Origin: Rhizobium sp. L1K21
Lineage (GTDB): Bacteria; Pseudomonadota; Alphaproteobacteria; Rhizobiales; Rhizobiaceae
Direction of reading: 5' to 3'
NCBI RefSeq assembly: GCF_024055895.1
Contig: NZ_JAMXLE010000001.1
Location: forward strand, 124,001 to 188,000
Length of the DNA stretch: 64,000 bases
Shown here in pieces: positions 29,243-39,655 of this stretch; position 1 is the first letter of the stretch; every line of letters begins with the position of its first letter. A model generated the notes under the pieces. It made no database searches. It was given only the letters and a program-made list of their open reading frames with translations, and was not told the origin of the DNA. Both the position numbers and the translations under genes were made by a program.

Positions 29243-30313
29243 CTATTCCTCTTGTGCAAAGACCGTGCCGTCGAAAAGCTTGCGGGCGGTGCGCAGGATG
29301 GCTGCACTCGCCACATTGCCATCGCCGTCGAGATTGGCGACGACGGTCATTTCGCCGGTCGGGTGTTCAATTGAAAGATTGCGTTCCGGCCCGCTGCCAA
29401 CTTCTGCCAGTTCTGCAGCAGGAGAGCCATCCAGCAGGCAGGCTGTGGCAACACTGACAGCACCGAGCACGCCAATGGCGTCATGGCAGGAATGCGGGAT
29501 AAAGGTGCGGGTCGAAATAGCACCGCCATTCTTGGGTGCCGAGACCATCGTCATTTTCGGCACCGATTTCTGGGAAACATCGCCCAGGTTCATCAGCGGT
29601 CCACATTTGGCGCGGATGGCTTCGAGCTTTTCACGCAGTGCCTGATTGCCTTCCAGCGTCTTCGGGTCTTCGTCGCCGGTAATGCCCATGTCGGAGGCGC
29701 GCATGACAACGCAGGGCATGCCGTTGTCGATCATGGTCACTTCCACGCCTTCCACAATATCGACTGCATTGCCGGTGGGCAGAAGCGCGCCGCAGGATGA
29801 GCCAGCGGTGTCCTTGAACTCGATTGGAACCGGTGCGGCTGAACCGGGCGAACCGTCGATGCGGGCATCACCCTTGTAGGTCACCTTGCCGCCGGGCGTT
29901 TGAATGCGCGCTTCGGCAAACTGCCCGGTGTTTTCCATGTAGATCTTGACAGGGGTGACGCCATCCTGTGCCTTTACCAGGCCGCGCTCGATGGCGAATG
30001 GTCCGACGCCAGCGAGGATATTGCCGCAGTTCTGCGCATCGGTGACAACAGCTTTGTCGACGAAAACCTGTAGAAACAGATAATCGACGTCCGCGCCATC
30101 ACGTTCCGATTTCGAAATCACGCCGACTTTGGAGGTCAAAGGATGCGCGCCGCCCATGCCGTCGATCTGGCGGGTGTCGGGCGAACCCATGATTTCCAGC
30201 AGGAACTGATCGCGCTCGGCCACATCCTTGGGCAAATCTTCGGCAAGGAAATAGCCGCCCTTGGAGGTGCCCCCGCGCATCCACATGCAGGGCGCGGAGG
30301 TTTGTTTAGACAT
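29243..30313 (-). CDS. galD: 4-oxalomesaconate tautomerase
   Basis: GalD converts the keto form of 4-oxalomesaconate to its enol isomer for the hydratase. The 356 residues belong to the PrpF/GalD branch of the diaminopimelate-epimerase fold, with [13 protein letters not shown] at the N-terminus, [10 protein letters not shown]-like and [15 protein letters not shown] in the middle, and [19 protein letters not shown] toward the end. The start overlaps the end of ligK by eight bases, showing coupling. It could be a methylaconitate isomerase by fold, but context makes the aromatic role very likely. Confidence 0.92.
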   Translation of the reverse strand: MSKQTSAPCMWMRGGTSKGGYFLAEDLPKDVAERDQFLLEIMGSPDTRQIDGMGGAHPLTSKVGVISKSERDGADVDYLFLQVFVDKAVVTDAQNCGNILAGVGPFAIERGLVKAQDGVTPVKIYMENTGQFAEARIQTPGGKVTYKGDARIDGSPGSAAPVPIEFKDTAGSSCGALLPTGNAVDIVEGVEVTMIDNGMPCVVMRASDMGITGDEDPKTLEGNQALREKLEAIRAKCGPLMNLGDVSQKSVPKMTMVSAPKNGGAISTRTFIPHSCHDAIGVLGAVSVATACLLDGSPAAELAEVGSGPERNLSIEHPTGEMTVVANLDGDGNVASAAILRTARKLFDGTVFAQEE

Positions 30314-30977
30314 ATTTCAGGCCCTTTTCGGCCAGACGCTCACGCATCTTGTAAATGTCGAGGCCCAGTTCGCCGGCAGCCAGGCGCTTGCGCTTATCTT
30401 CTTCAGCGGCCTCACGCGCCTCGGCCTTTTTCAGAACCTCTTCGGCTTCCGCACGCTTGACCACGCAAACGCCGTCGTCGTCGGCCACGATGATATCGCC
30501 GGGCTCGATATAGGCTCCAGCGCAGACGACGGGGATGTTGACCGAACCGAGCGTTTCCTTCACCGTTCCCTGTGCGAAGATTGCCTTGGACCAGACCGGG
30601 AATTTCATTTGTGTCAGGTCGCGCACGTCGCGAACACCACCATCAATGATCAGGCCCACGCCGCCGCGGGCCTGCATGGAGGTGGCCAGCAGATCGCCGA
30701 AATAGCCGTCCTCGCAAGGCGACGTCGGGGCGAGCACCAGAATGTCGCCCTTCTTCACCTGTTCGATGGCCACATGCACCATCCAGTTGTCGCCGGGTGG
30801 TGCCGAGATGGTGACGGCGGATGCCGCCAGCCGCGCGCCGGAATAGATGGGGCGCATGTAGGATGCGAGCAGGCCCTTGCGGCCCTGCGCTTCATGAACG
30901 GTGGCGACACCACAGGCGCCCAGCTTGGCGATCACCTCGGGGTCGGCCCGTTCGATATTTTGAACAACAACTGCCAT
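30306..30977 (-). CDS. ligK: 4-carboxy-4-hydroxy-2-oxoadipate aldolase
   Basis: This HMG/CHA-type class II aldolase cleaves 4-carboxy-4-hydroxy-2-oxoadipate to pyruvate and oxaloacetate and can also decarboxylate oxaloacetate. The 223 residues show [29 protein letters not shown] (metal Asp and catalytic Arg) and [14 protein letters not shown]. The fold is that of RraA, but these motifs and the neighbours identify the aldolase. It starts with ATG 30977 and overlaps galD by eight bases. Confidence 0.93.
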   Translation of the reverse strand: MAVVVQNIERADPEVIAKLGACGVATVHEAQGRKGLLASYMRPIYSGARLAASAVTISAPPGDNWMVHVAIEQVKKGDILVLAPTSPCEDGYFGDLLATSMQARGGVGLIIDGGVRDVRDLTQMKFPVWSKAIFAQGTVKETLGSVNIPVVCAGAYIEPGDIIVADDDGVCVVKRAEAEEVLKKAEAREAAEEDKRKRLAAGELGLDIYKMRERLAEKGLKYV

Positions 30978-31022
30978 TTGATCTTCTCCCTTCTTGAGTT
31001 GGCCCAGTGTCTGACGGCTGGA

Positions 31023-31754
31023 TTACAGCTCGTCCACCGTGCGCGGGAAGATCGACTGGAAGCCTTCGGCATATTTGCAATCACGACCGCCGGACTGGCC
31101 TCCGGAATTGCGCTTGAAGTGGTTGGCGCGGTTCTGGGCGACGCGGGTGTAGAAGTCCCAAAGGTGCTCCTGGCCTTCCATGCATTCAATGGCCGCACGC
31201 TTCTTGTCCCAGACTTCGGTGATATCGAGGAAGGTATCCGGCTTCCAGCCCATCTGTTCGGTCTGGTGGGGTTCGAAGAGGTAAAGCTGCGGTGCGCCGA
31301 GAACCTTTTCGCCTGGATTGTGACCCCAGGCTTGCGCGATCATGCGGGTTTCCAGCACGAATTTCGTCGTGTTCATGTGGTCGGTGTTATAGGGGTCCCA
31401 CATGGAATGGCTCATCATGAAGGACGGCTGAACCTTGCGGATAACATCCACCATCCGGTCGCGGGCTTCTGCGCCGAGATCAAGCGGATAGTCGCCGAGA
31501 TCGAAGGAGACGAGGTCGTGCACGCCAAGCGCCTTGGCCGCGTTTTCAGCTTCCTTGTGGCGGGCTTCTTTCACAACATCCAGGGTCATGCCGGGCTGCT
31601 TCCAGAGCTTTGCGCTTTCGCCGCGCTCGCCATAGGAGAGGCAGACGACAGTGACATCATAGCCAAGCTTGGCGTGAAGTGCGATTGCGCCGCCGGCGCG
31701 CCAGACAAAGTCGGCTGCGTGGGCGCTGATAACGAGTGCAGTTTTATTGGCCAT
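31023..31754 (-). CDS. galB: 4-oxalomesaconate hydratase, PIG-L type
   Basis: GalB adds water to the enol form of 4-oxalomesaconate to give 4-carboxy-4-hydroxy-2-oxoadipate. It is a zinc protein of the PIG-L deacetylase fold, unrelated to the amidohydrolase LigJ that does this in Sphingobium. The 243 residues show the metal site ISAHAADFVWRAGG and the later HSMWDPYNTDH. The frame opens at 31871, but ATG 31754 (ANKTALVISAH) is the family start. It is the first gene of the minus-strand arm and faces the LysR gene across 163 bases. Confidence 0.92.
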   Translation of the reverse strand: MANKTALVISAHAADFVWRAGGAIALHAKLGYDVTVVCLSYGERGESAKLWKQPGMTLDVVKEARHKEAENAAKALGVHDLVSFDLGDYPLDLGAEARDRMVDVIRKVQPSFMMSHSMWDPYNTDHMNTTKFVLETRMIAQAWGHNPGEKVLGAPQLYLFEPHQTEQMGWKPDTFLDITEVWDKKRAAIECMEGQEHLWDFYTRVAQNRANHFKRNSGGQSGGRDCKYAEGFQSIFPRTVDEL

Positions 31755-31917
31755 TGATACCACTCCAGATGATTCACGTGTTTCCTGAGATATTGGCCGA
31801 TTGCATACGGCCTTGGGCCAACTATGCGGCAAATTGCCTGCCGTTGCCATTTGAAATGCATCGCACATCATAAGCTTTTGCTATAGTATAAATGAAAGTC
31901 CCAAGGAGAACTGCCTG
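31755..31917. promoter_or_regulatory. Divergent control region between galB and the LysR gene
   Basis: These 163 bases must carry the promoters of both arms. A dyad GCATA-N15-TATGC (31803-31807 and 31823-31827) has the shape of a LysR-type binding site, and an 11-base palindrome CATTT-G-AAATG lies at 31848-31858. A TATAGT -10-like element at about 31882 and an AAGGAG site at 31903 belong to the regulator gene. Assignment of the dyad to the LysR protein is inference. Confidence 0.5.
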
Positions 31918-33168
31918 TTGCACATACCCAATATTCGTCATCTGCGCGTATTCCGTGAAGTTGCCCACTGCGGATCAGTCAGTCTTGCGGCGGAGCGCGA
32001 GCATCTGTCACAACCCGCCGTCACGCAGGCGATTGCGGGACTGGAAGAGGATTTTGGCGTCTCCCTGTTTGAACGGCGCAGCGACGGCATGCATGTCACT
32101 GCAATCGGCGCGGTCTATCTGGGGCGTGCGGAAAAGGCGCTGCAGTTTTTAAAGAGCGGAGCGGACGAAGCACTGCGTTTTGGCCTTCGGCAAAAGGGGC
32201 GCGGTTTTCAAGGCTTTCATCGCATGTTGACGGTTGCTCAGTTGCGGGCACTCACTGCCATGTCGCAAGCCAATAACTTCACCATCGCGGCACGCAATAT
32301 CGGCATATCCCAGCCCTCGATCCACCGGGCGGCGCGCAATCTGGAAAAGCTTTGCGGCATGACGCTGTTCGTCAGCGCGCCGGAAGGCATCATGCTCACC
32401 CAATCGGCGCTTGCCCTGGCGCAGCATGCCAATCTCGCCTTTGCGGAGCTGAAGCAGGGTTTCGACGAAATCCAGGCTCATCTCGGACGTGACTCCTCGC
32501 GCATTCTGGTTGGCTCCACGCCGCTGCCGCGGACATATATTCTGCCGAAAGCCATCGACGATATGGTGAAGTCGACGCAGGCTGTGCAAATCCAGGTCAT
32601 CGATGGCCCCTATGGAGAGCTGCTCGGGCGCTTGCGCAATGGCGAAATTGATTTTCTCATCGGTGCGCTGCGCGATCCGGTCCCGATCAATGATGTCGAG
32701 CAGATTCCGCTTTTTGACGATCCGTTGGCCATTGTTGCGGGCAAGAACCATCCGTTGGCCGGCAAGAAGAAAGTCACTCTGGAAGAAACGCTTGCCTATC
32801 CCTGGGTTGCGCCACCAAAACCGACGCCCGCCGGCTCCTACCTTTTCGATGTTCTGAAAATCGGCGAGCGCGAAGAGACACCGGTTCGCGTGGTCACGAG
32901 TTCGCTGGTGCTGGTGCGCGAATTGCTGACGGCGGGCGATTATATTACCATCATTTCCCTGCACCAGATCCGCCATGAGCGGGACTACGACCTGCTGGTG
33001 CCTTTGCCCGTGGTGCTGGAACATTCCGAGCGTGCCATCGGTTTGACAGTGCGGCGTGGCTGGCGGGCGACGCCCGCACAGGCGAAATTCATAGATTTCA
33101 TAAAGAAATCCAGTGAAAACGGGCATTTATACGATATGGCACGCGGCGACTATTCGAAAAATCAATAG
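31918..33168 (+). CDS. LysR-family regulator with two tandem HTH domains
   Basis: The likely activator of this aromatic pathway is 416 residues long, about 110 more than a normal LysR protein. Residues about 1-62 form one LysR HTH (LRVFREVAHCGSVSLAAERE, SQPAVTQAIAGLEEDFGVSL). Residues about 104-165 form a second one (LTVAQLRALTAMSQANNFT, SQPSIHRAARNLEKLCGMTL). The usual effector-binding domain follows from about 190. I chose the TTG codon at 31918, with AAGGAG nine bases upstream; no ATG fits. It is divergent from galB and upstream of the second ligAB pair, so it probably controls both arms. Confidence 0.9.
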   Translation: MHIPNIRHLRVFREVAHCGSVSLAAEREHLSQPAVTQAIAGLEEDFGVSLFERRSDGMHVTAIGAVYLGRAEKALQFLKSGADEALRFGLRQKGRGFQGFHRMLTVAQLRALTAMSQANNFTIAARNIGISQPSIHRAARNLEKLCGMTLFVSAPEGIMLTQSALALAQHANLAFAELKQGFDEIQAHLGRDSSRILVGSTPLPRTYILPKAIDDMVKSTQAVQIQVIDGPYGELLGRLRNGEIDFLIGALRDPVPINDVEQIPLFDDPLAIVAGKNHPLAGKKKVTLEETLAYPWVAPPKPTPAGSYLFDVLKIGEREETPVRVVTSSLVLVRELLTAGDYITIISLHQIRHERDYDLLVPLPVVLEHSERAIGLTVRRGWRATPAQAKFIDFIKKSSENGHLYDMARGDYSKNQ

Positions 33169-33242
33169 CCTGCGCGGCTTTTGAATGAGCAAGCGTCGCT
33201 CGCCGGTGTTATAAAGCGCCCAAAAAGAAGACCGGAGGAGAC

Positions 33243-34172
33243 GTGACCAAGATCCCGCATCAAAAGCAGGCTAATCTGCCCTATCCGATTGCCTTTGTCG
33301 GCTTCGGCGAGGCTGCTCAGGCCTTTGCTGCCGGTTGGCGTCAGGTATTCAGCGATATTGAAATCGTTGCCTACGATATCAAGACCGATGTTGAAGATGC
33401 GGCTGTTCGCGCGGCAAAATTTGCCGACTATGAGAAGGCTGCGGTGCGCGGTGTCGAAGACCTTGCTGACGGGCTTGAGCGGGCCATGGCGATCTTTTCG
33501 CTGGTGACGGCAGATCAGGCGCATGAAGCAGCAAAAAGCGCCGCGAAATCGATCCGCAAGGATGCGCTGTATTTCGATTGCAATTCCTGTGCGCCCGGCA
33601 CCAAGCGACGTTCGGCAGACATTATCGAAGCCGCCGGCGGGCGCTATGTGGATATCGCGGTCATGTCGCCGGTCCATCCGAAATTGCACAAGACCCCGCT
33701 TCTGACCTCAGGCCCGCATTCGGAAGATGCCGTCGAATTCCTGTCGGAGATCGACATGAGCGTGAAAGCGGTCGACGGCGATACGGGCCGCGCATCGTCG
33801 ATGAAGATGATCCGCTCGGTCATGGTCAAGGGATTGGAAGCCCTGGTTTTGGAATGCGTTCTTTCAGGCACGCGCGCCGGCGTGGCCGACGAGGTGCTGG
33901 ATTCTCTGGAAGCCAGCTATCCCGGTTTTGGCTGGAAGAAGCGAGCGGCCTATATGATGGAGCGTGCACTCACTCATGGACCTCGCCGTGCGGCGGAAAT
34001 GCGTGAGGTTGCGCTGACTGTTCAGGAACTCGGCTTTTCGGGCGGTATGGCCACAGCCACGGCTGACTGGGAGGAGCTTGCCGGGAACCTGGGGCTCAAG
34101 GGTCGGTTTAGTGGTGATGAAGACTACGCAGAGATTGCGGATGCCGTGCTGGCGGCGCTTTCGAAGCAATGA
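33243..34172 (+). CDS. NAD(P)-binding 6-phosphogluconate dehydrogenase-like protein, DUF1932 type
   Basis: The 309 residues have an N-terminal Rossmann domain (PIAFVGFGEAAQAFAAGW) and a C-terminal helical DUF1932 domain (VKGLEALVLECVLSGTRAG). The fold is that of beta-hydroxyacid dehydrogenases. I do not know its substrate; LigC already covers the semialdehyde oxidation in this pathway. Members occur in several rhizobial aromatic-acid clusters, so a side reaction or upstream oxidation is likely. The start is a GTG at 33243 with a strong GGAGGAG site. It is followed by ligA after 26 bases. Confidence 0.82.
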   Translation: MTKIPHQKQANLPYPIAFVGFGEAAQAFAAGWRQVFSDIEIVAYDIKTDVEDAAVRAAKFADYEKAAVRGVEDLADGLERAMAIFSLVTADQAHEAAKSAAKSIRKDALYFDCNSCAPGTKRRSADIIEAAGGRYVDIAVMSPVHPKLHKTPLLTSGPHSEDAVEFLSEIDMSVKAVDGDTGRASSMKMIRSVMVKGLEALVLECVLSGTRAGVADEVLDSLEASYPGFGWKKRAAYMMERALTHGPRRAAEMREVALTVQELGFSGGMATATADWEELAGNLGLKGRFSGDEDYAEIADAVLAALSKQ

Positions 34173-34198
34173 GAGAAGAAACAATCTGGAGAGAACAG

Positions 34199-35448
<1,250 letters not shown>

Positions 35449-35454
35449 CAGCCT

Positions 35455-35484
35455 TTGCCTCCGGACACTCCTATCCGGGGGCAA
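35455..35484 (+). other. Intercistronic hairpin between ligB and ligC
   Basis: TTGCCTCCGG (35455-35464) pairs with CCGGGGGCAA (35475-35484) over ten base pairs, including one T-G wobble, with a ten-base loop. There is no T-run, so it is not a standard terminator. It could protect or trim the mRNA between the dioxygenase and dehydrogenase cistrons. Confidence 0.55.
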
Positions 35485-35505
35485 TGAAACAAAGAGGAAA
35501 TTCTC

Positions 35506-36450
35506 ATGCGAGTTTGCGTAGCCGGTGCCTATGGCGCCTTCGGTATCAAGCATCTGGATGCCATCGCCAATATCGACGATGTTCAGGTGACCTCGGTTAT
35601 GGGGCCGACCAAGGAAAAGATCGAGAAACTGGCGGCAGAGCGTGGCATCGGCCATGCTGGAACCACTTTGGAAGAGTGCATTGCACGCGACGACGTGGAT
35701 GCGGTGATCCTTTCAACGCCGACCCAACTGCATGCAAAGCAGGCGATTGCCTGCATGGATGCGGGCAAGCATGTTCTCGTTGAAATCCCGATGGCAGACA
35801 GTCTGGCCGACAGCCAGGCCGTGGTTGCCAAGCAGAAGGAAACGGGTTTGGTTGCGATGGCCGGACAGGTGCGCCGGTTCAATCCGTCTCATCAGTGGAT
35901 CCATAACAAGATCAAGGCGGGCGAACTGAAGGTTCAGCAGATGGACGTTCAGACCTATTTCTTCCGCCGCACCAATACCAATGCCAAGGGCGAGGCGCGT
36001 TCGTGGACCGACCATCTGCTTTGGCATCATGCCTGCCACACGGTTGACCTTTTCCAATATCAGACCGGTGAGACTGTTTCCGAAGCCTACGGTCTCCAGG
36101 GACCAATGCATCCCGATCTCGGGATTGCGATGGACATGTCCATCGGCTTGAAGACGCCGAGCGGTTCAATCTGCACGCTGTCTCTGTCCTTCAACAATGA
36201 TGGCCCGCTTGGTACGTTCTTCCGGTATATCTGCGACAACGGCACCTATATCGCCCGTTATGACGATCTGTTCGATGGTAAGGAAAACCCGATCGACCTT
36301 TCCGGTGTTGCGGTTTCCAACAATGGCATCGAGCTGATCGACCGCGAGTTCTTCTCGGCAATCCGTGAAGGCCGTGAGCCGAACGGTGCCGTCGCGCAAG
36401 TCTTGCCAGCGATGGAGACGCTCGACAAGATCGAGAAGTCTTTCGGCTGA
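35506..36450 (+). CDS. ligC: 4-carboxy-2-hydroxymuconate-6-semialdehyde dehydrogenase
   Basis: LigC oxidises the cyclic hemiacetal of the ring-cleavage product to 2-pyrone-4,6-dicarboxylate with NADP+. It is a Gfo/Idh/MocA protein of 314 residues, with AGAYGAFGIKHLDAIANI for cofactor binding, AGKHVLVEIPMADS, and TDHLLWHHACHTVDLFQYQ, all near-identical in pattern to Sphingobium LigC. AGAGGAAA precedes the ATG. It is the last gene of the plus arm, being followed by a terminator. Confidence 0.94.
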   Translation: MRVCVAGAYGAFGIKHLDAIANIDDVQVTSVMGPTKEKIEKLAAERGIGHAGTTLEECIARDDVDAVILSTPTQLHAKQAIACMDAGKHVLVEIPMADSLADSQAVVAKQKETGLVAMAGQVRRFNPSHQWIHNKIKAGELKVQQMDVQTYFFRRTNTNAKGEARSWTDHLLWHHACHTVDLFQYQTGETVSEAYGLQGPMHPDLGIAMDMSIGLKTPSGSICTLSLSFNNDGPLGTFFRYICDNGTYIARYDDLFDGKENPIDLSGVAVSNNGIELIDREFFSAIREGREPNGAVAQVLPAMETLDKIEKSFG

Positions 36451-36476
36451 GCCTCGCATTCCATTGACTCCGTTCG

Positions 36477-36511
36477 TCTCCCGCTCCAAAACCGGAGCGG
36501 GAGATTTTTTG
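36477..36511 (+). terminator. Rho-independent terminator after ligC
   Basis: TCTCCCGCTCC (36477-36487) and GGAGCGGGAGA (36494-36504) form an 11-bp stem with a six-base loop, followed by T6. It ends the plus-strand lig arm only a few bases before the annotated dctB start. Confidence 0.92.
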
Positions 36512-36516
36512 TTAGA

Positions 36517-38256
36517 ATGGTCGTACCAACCAAGGGTTCCAGAGCACATTATCGTCAGGTGCGGCTGATCGCGCTCGTCGTGTTGCTGTGTCTGGCGGCG
36601 GCATTCATCTTCGGAACCTCCATCTATTGGCGGCGGCAGGCGGCTGAACAGGTTTGGCAGGAGGCTGCCGAAACACTTGCGGTGCAAACCGAAATTCTCA
36701 GCGGCGTTCTCGACAAATATCGCATGGTTCCCCCGCTGCTTTCACGGCAAAGCGATATCATCGCGCTTTTCCCGGACCCAGGGGAGAACCCCATTTCTCC
36801 GAGGCGCGCCAGGGAAAAGGCAGAGGAAATTGCCGGCCTTTCCGGGGCGAAAGAAGTCATTTTTCTATTGCCGGATATGACCCTGCTTGCGGCTGCGCGT
36901 AACATCTATAATGGGCGCGCACCCGGCGCGGAGCCTCTCACGGAGGCGGCCAGCCATGGCATTCTGGGCCGTCAGGCTGTCTCACTGGATAGTCCCGATC
37001 GCGCTTACGCGTTTGCATCGGATGTCCGTCGCAATGGGAAGTTTGTCGGCGTGGTCATCGCCTATATCGGGTTTGAAGGTATTGAGGCGACATGGTCGCT
37101 TACAACTGCGCCGGTTTTCATCACCGACGAAGACAATGTCATTATTCTCACCAACCAGCAGCAATGGCGTCATCGCAGTATGACCGAGGTTTTGACCAAT
37201 GCGCTGGTGCAGAAGAAATATGTCAATCTCGAACGCAACCTGCCCCTGCTCGGTTGGCAGTTGCATGTTCTTGCCGATCAGGCGCCGGCGCGGCGGACCG
37301 GCATAACCGCTGGTGGCGTTGCCGCCCTCTTGAGCGTTCTGGCTGGTGCAGCGGTGTTGCTCTATCTCAGCCGGCGCGAGCGGCTTGAGCGGCAGACACG
37401 CCGCGACAAGGCGCAGGCGCTGCGTTTGGAACGTATTGTGCGCGATCGCACCCGGGCACTCAGTCTGACAAACGATGAGCTGTCTCACGAAGTGGAGGAG
37501 CGCAAACAGGCGGAAGAAAAACTGACGCAAGCGCAGGCCGAACTGATCCAGACCGCAAAGCTTGCTGTTCTTGGACAAATGGCGGCAACGTTGAGCCATG
37601 AGATGAACCAGCCATTGGCCGCCATGCGGACCTATGCCGACAATGCCACCCGCTTTCTGGACCTTTCGCGTGTTGGGGACGCGCGCGCAGCGCTTGGCCG
37701 GATTTCGGCGATGGTTGACCGGATGGCGGAGCTTTCAGGTGCGCTTTTGTCCTTCTCCCGCCGGCCCGGAACGGAGAAGCGGCCCGTTTCTCTCGGTTCC
37801 GTGCTGGAGGAGGCATTGATCCTCGTGCGGCCGCGGGCCAAAAAAGCGGGCGTTTCTCTCAAGGTTGCCGAAGGCGTCGGCAATCTTGCCTTGCTTGGCG
37901 GTCGGGTTCGGCTTTCGCAAATCGTCGTCAATCTGGTCAACAATGCAGTGGATGCACTGCGTGACACCAGCAATCCGGAGGTCGTCATCGGTGCCCACCG
38001 TGAAGAGGACCAGATCGTGCTGACCATTTCAGACAATGGCCCCGGAATACCGAATGAATTGCATGAGCGGATTTTCGAGCCGTTTTTCACCACCAAGCCG
38101 CATGGCGAAGGGGTGGGGGTCGGCCTTTCTATCGTCTATAATATTGTGCAGGATTTCGGCGGCAGTATAAGATTGGTGGATCGCGAGGGGCCGGGCTGCA
38201 CATTTGAAATTCGGCTTCAGGCTGCCGAGCAGGCAGCGGTGGCTGCTGCAAATTGA
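36517..38256 (+). CDS. dctB: C4-dicarboxylate transport sensor histidine kinase
   Basis: DctB senses dicarboxylates outside the cell and phosphorylates DctD. The 579 residues show a first membrane helix (about 14-34), a periplasmic sensor of two PAS-like (dCache) folds, a second helix at about 265-285, a coiled coil, and the kinase core with the phospho-acceptor His361 in [19 protein letters not shown]. The N, G1 and G2 boxes are [19 protein letters not shown] and [13 protein letters not shown]. The ATG at 36517 lies six bases after the ligC terminator and has no clear ribosome site, so the true start may be a nearby GTG. Confidence 0.9.
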   Translation: MVVPTKGSRAHYRQVRLIALVVLLCLAAAFIFGTSIYWRRQAAEQVWQEAAETLAVQTEILSGVLDKYRMVPPLLSRQSDIIALFPDPGENPISPRRAREKAEEIAGLSGAKEVIFLLPDMTLLAAARNIYNGRAPGAEPLTEAASHGILGRQAVSLDSPDRAYAFASDVRRNGKFVGVVIAYIGFEGIEATWSLTTAPVFITDEDNVIILTNQQQWRHRSMTEVLTNALVQKKYVNLERNLPLLGWQLHVLADQAPARRTGITAGGVAALLSVLAGAAVLLYLSRRERLERQTRRDKAQALRLERIVRDRTRALSLTNDELSHEVEERKQAEEKLTQAQAELIQTAKLAVLGQMAATLSHEMNQPLAAMRTYADNATRFLDLSRVGDARAALGRISAMVDRMAELSGALLSFSRRPGTEKRPVSLGSVLEEALILVRPRAKKAGVSLKVAEGVGNLALLGGRVRLSQIVVNLVNNAVDALRDTSNPEVVIGAHREEDQIVLTISDNGPGIPNELHERIFEPFFTTKPHGEGVGVGLSIVYNIVQDFGGSIRLVDREGPGCTFEIRLQAAEQAAVAAAN

Positions 38257-38266
38257 AAGGCCGGTC

Positions 38267-39655
38267 ATGAGAGATGCGTTAAAACCGGTTGTCCATCTGG
38301 CGGATGACGACGACGACTTGCGCGATGCTTTGGCACAGGGTCTTGCGCTTGAAGGCTTGCCGGTGGTTGTTCATGAAAGCGCAGAGGCGCTGATGTCGCG
38401 TATTTCGCGCGAAGAATATGCCGTCATTGTCAGCGATATCCGCATGCCGGGCATGGACGGTTTTGAGCTTCTCAGAGCGGCGCTGACTGTTGATCCCACC
38501 TTTCCCGTCATCCTCATTACCGGGCATGGCGATGTCCAAATGGCAGTCGATGCCATGCGCAACGGGGCTTACGACTTCATCGAAAAACCGTTTCAGGTTT
38601 CGCGGCTCTACACGGTTATTGAGCGCGCGCTGGAAAAGCGACGGCTGGTTCTGGAAGTGCGCACGCTGCGCACCGAACTGGAAGGCGACGACGCGCTTGC
38701 CCGCCGTCTTGTTGGACGCACACCGCAGATCGTGAACCTTCGCGAGCAGATTTCCATGCTCGCCGATACCAATGCCGATGTGCTTATTCTTGGCGAAACC
38801 GGAACCGGCAAGGAAGTGGTGGCGCGTGCGCTGCATGATTTTGGCGAGCATGCGCGCGGCAATTTTGTAGCCATCAATTGCGCGGCCTTGCCAGCCGATA
38901 TGATTGAGGCTGAACTCTTCGGGCATGAACCTGGGGCCTTTACCGGCGCGCAGAAGCAGCGGATCGGCAAGCTCGAACATGCCAATGGCGGCACGATCTT
39001 TCTCGATGAAATCGAGTCCATGCCGCTTGATCTGCAGGCCAAGCTTCTGCGTGCCATCGAAACCCGCTCCATTGAGCGGTTGGGGTCCAACAAGACGGTG
39101 GCGCTGGATGTGCGCTTCATTGCAGCGACCAAAAGCGACCTTGCCGACGACGGCAAGCGCGGGACATTCCGGCCCGACCTCTATTACCGGCTCAATGTCA
39201 TCACGCTGGAATTACCACCCTTGCGGGACAGGCTGGAGGATGTGCCGCTGCTCTTCTTCCATCTCGCCCGGGAGGCGCGGGCACGCTACCGTCGTGAAAT
39301 ACCTGATATGCCAGCATGGCTCGAGGCGCAGCTTATGCAATATGACTGGCCCGGCAACGTGCGCGAATTGCGCAATTATGCCGACCGCTTCGTGCTTGGG
39401 ATGTGGAAGGGCTTTTCCAAGCCTGCCGGTGCTGAAATCGCGGAATCCGATCTTTCCGGCAGTCTCTCCGATCGGTTGGCGGTCTATGAGCGCGCCATTA
39501 TCGAGGCTGAGCTTGCCCGTCACAATGGTGTTCTCAAGCCCGTGTACGAAGCTCTGCAAATCTCGCGCAAGGGTCTTTATGACAAAATGAAGCGGCTGGG
39601 CATCGATGGTGCCGATGTGCTGGAAAAAACTGAAGGCGATGTTACGTCAGCTTAA
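38267..39655 (+). CDS. dctD: Sigma-54-dependent response regulator
   Basis: DctD activates dicarboxylate transport genes with sigma-54 RNA polymerase. The 462 residues have a receiver domain (phospho-Asp57 in SDIRMPGMDG), an AAA+ core (GETGTGKEVVARA, the sigma-54 contact loop GAFTGAQ, and GGTIFLDEIESMP), and a C-terminal Fis-type HTH (KPVYEALQISRKGLYDKMK). ATG 38267 lies ten bases after dctB with GAAAGG upstream; the longer frame to 38204 lies inside dctB. A matching sigma-54 promoter precedes dctP. Confidence 0.93.
   Translation: MRDALKPVVHLADDDDDLRDALAQGLALEGLPVVVHESAEALMSRISREEYAVIVSDIRMPGMDGFELLRAALTVDPTFPVILITGHGDVQMAVDAMRNGAYDFIEKPFQVSRLYTVIERALEKRRLVLEVRTLRTELEGDDALARRLVGRTPQIVNLREQISMLADTNADVLILGETGTGKEVVARALHDFGEHARGNFVAINCAALPADMIEAELFGHEPGAFTGAQKQRIGKLEHANGGTIFLDEIESMPLDLQAKLLRAIETRSIERLGSNKTVALDVRFIAATKSDLADDGKRGTFRPDLYYRLNVITLELPPLRDRLEDVPLLFFHLAREARARYRREIPDMPAWLEAQLMQYDWPGNVRELRNYADRFVLGMWKGFSKPAGAEIAESDLSGSLSDRLAVYERAIIEAELARHNGVLKPVYEALQISRKGLYDKMKRLGIDGADVLEKTEGDVTSA

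Noticed and set aside
28294-29457. Open frame of 387 codons on the plus strand
   Set aside because: Antisense to ligI, and it begins inside the terminator hairpin.
30261-31757. Open frame of 498 codons on the plus strand
   Set aside because: Antisense to ligK and galB, both of which have clear motifs and ribosome sites.
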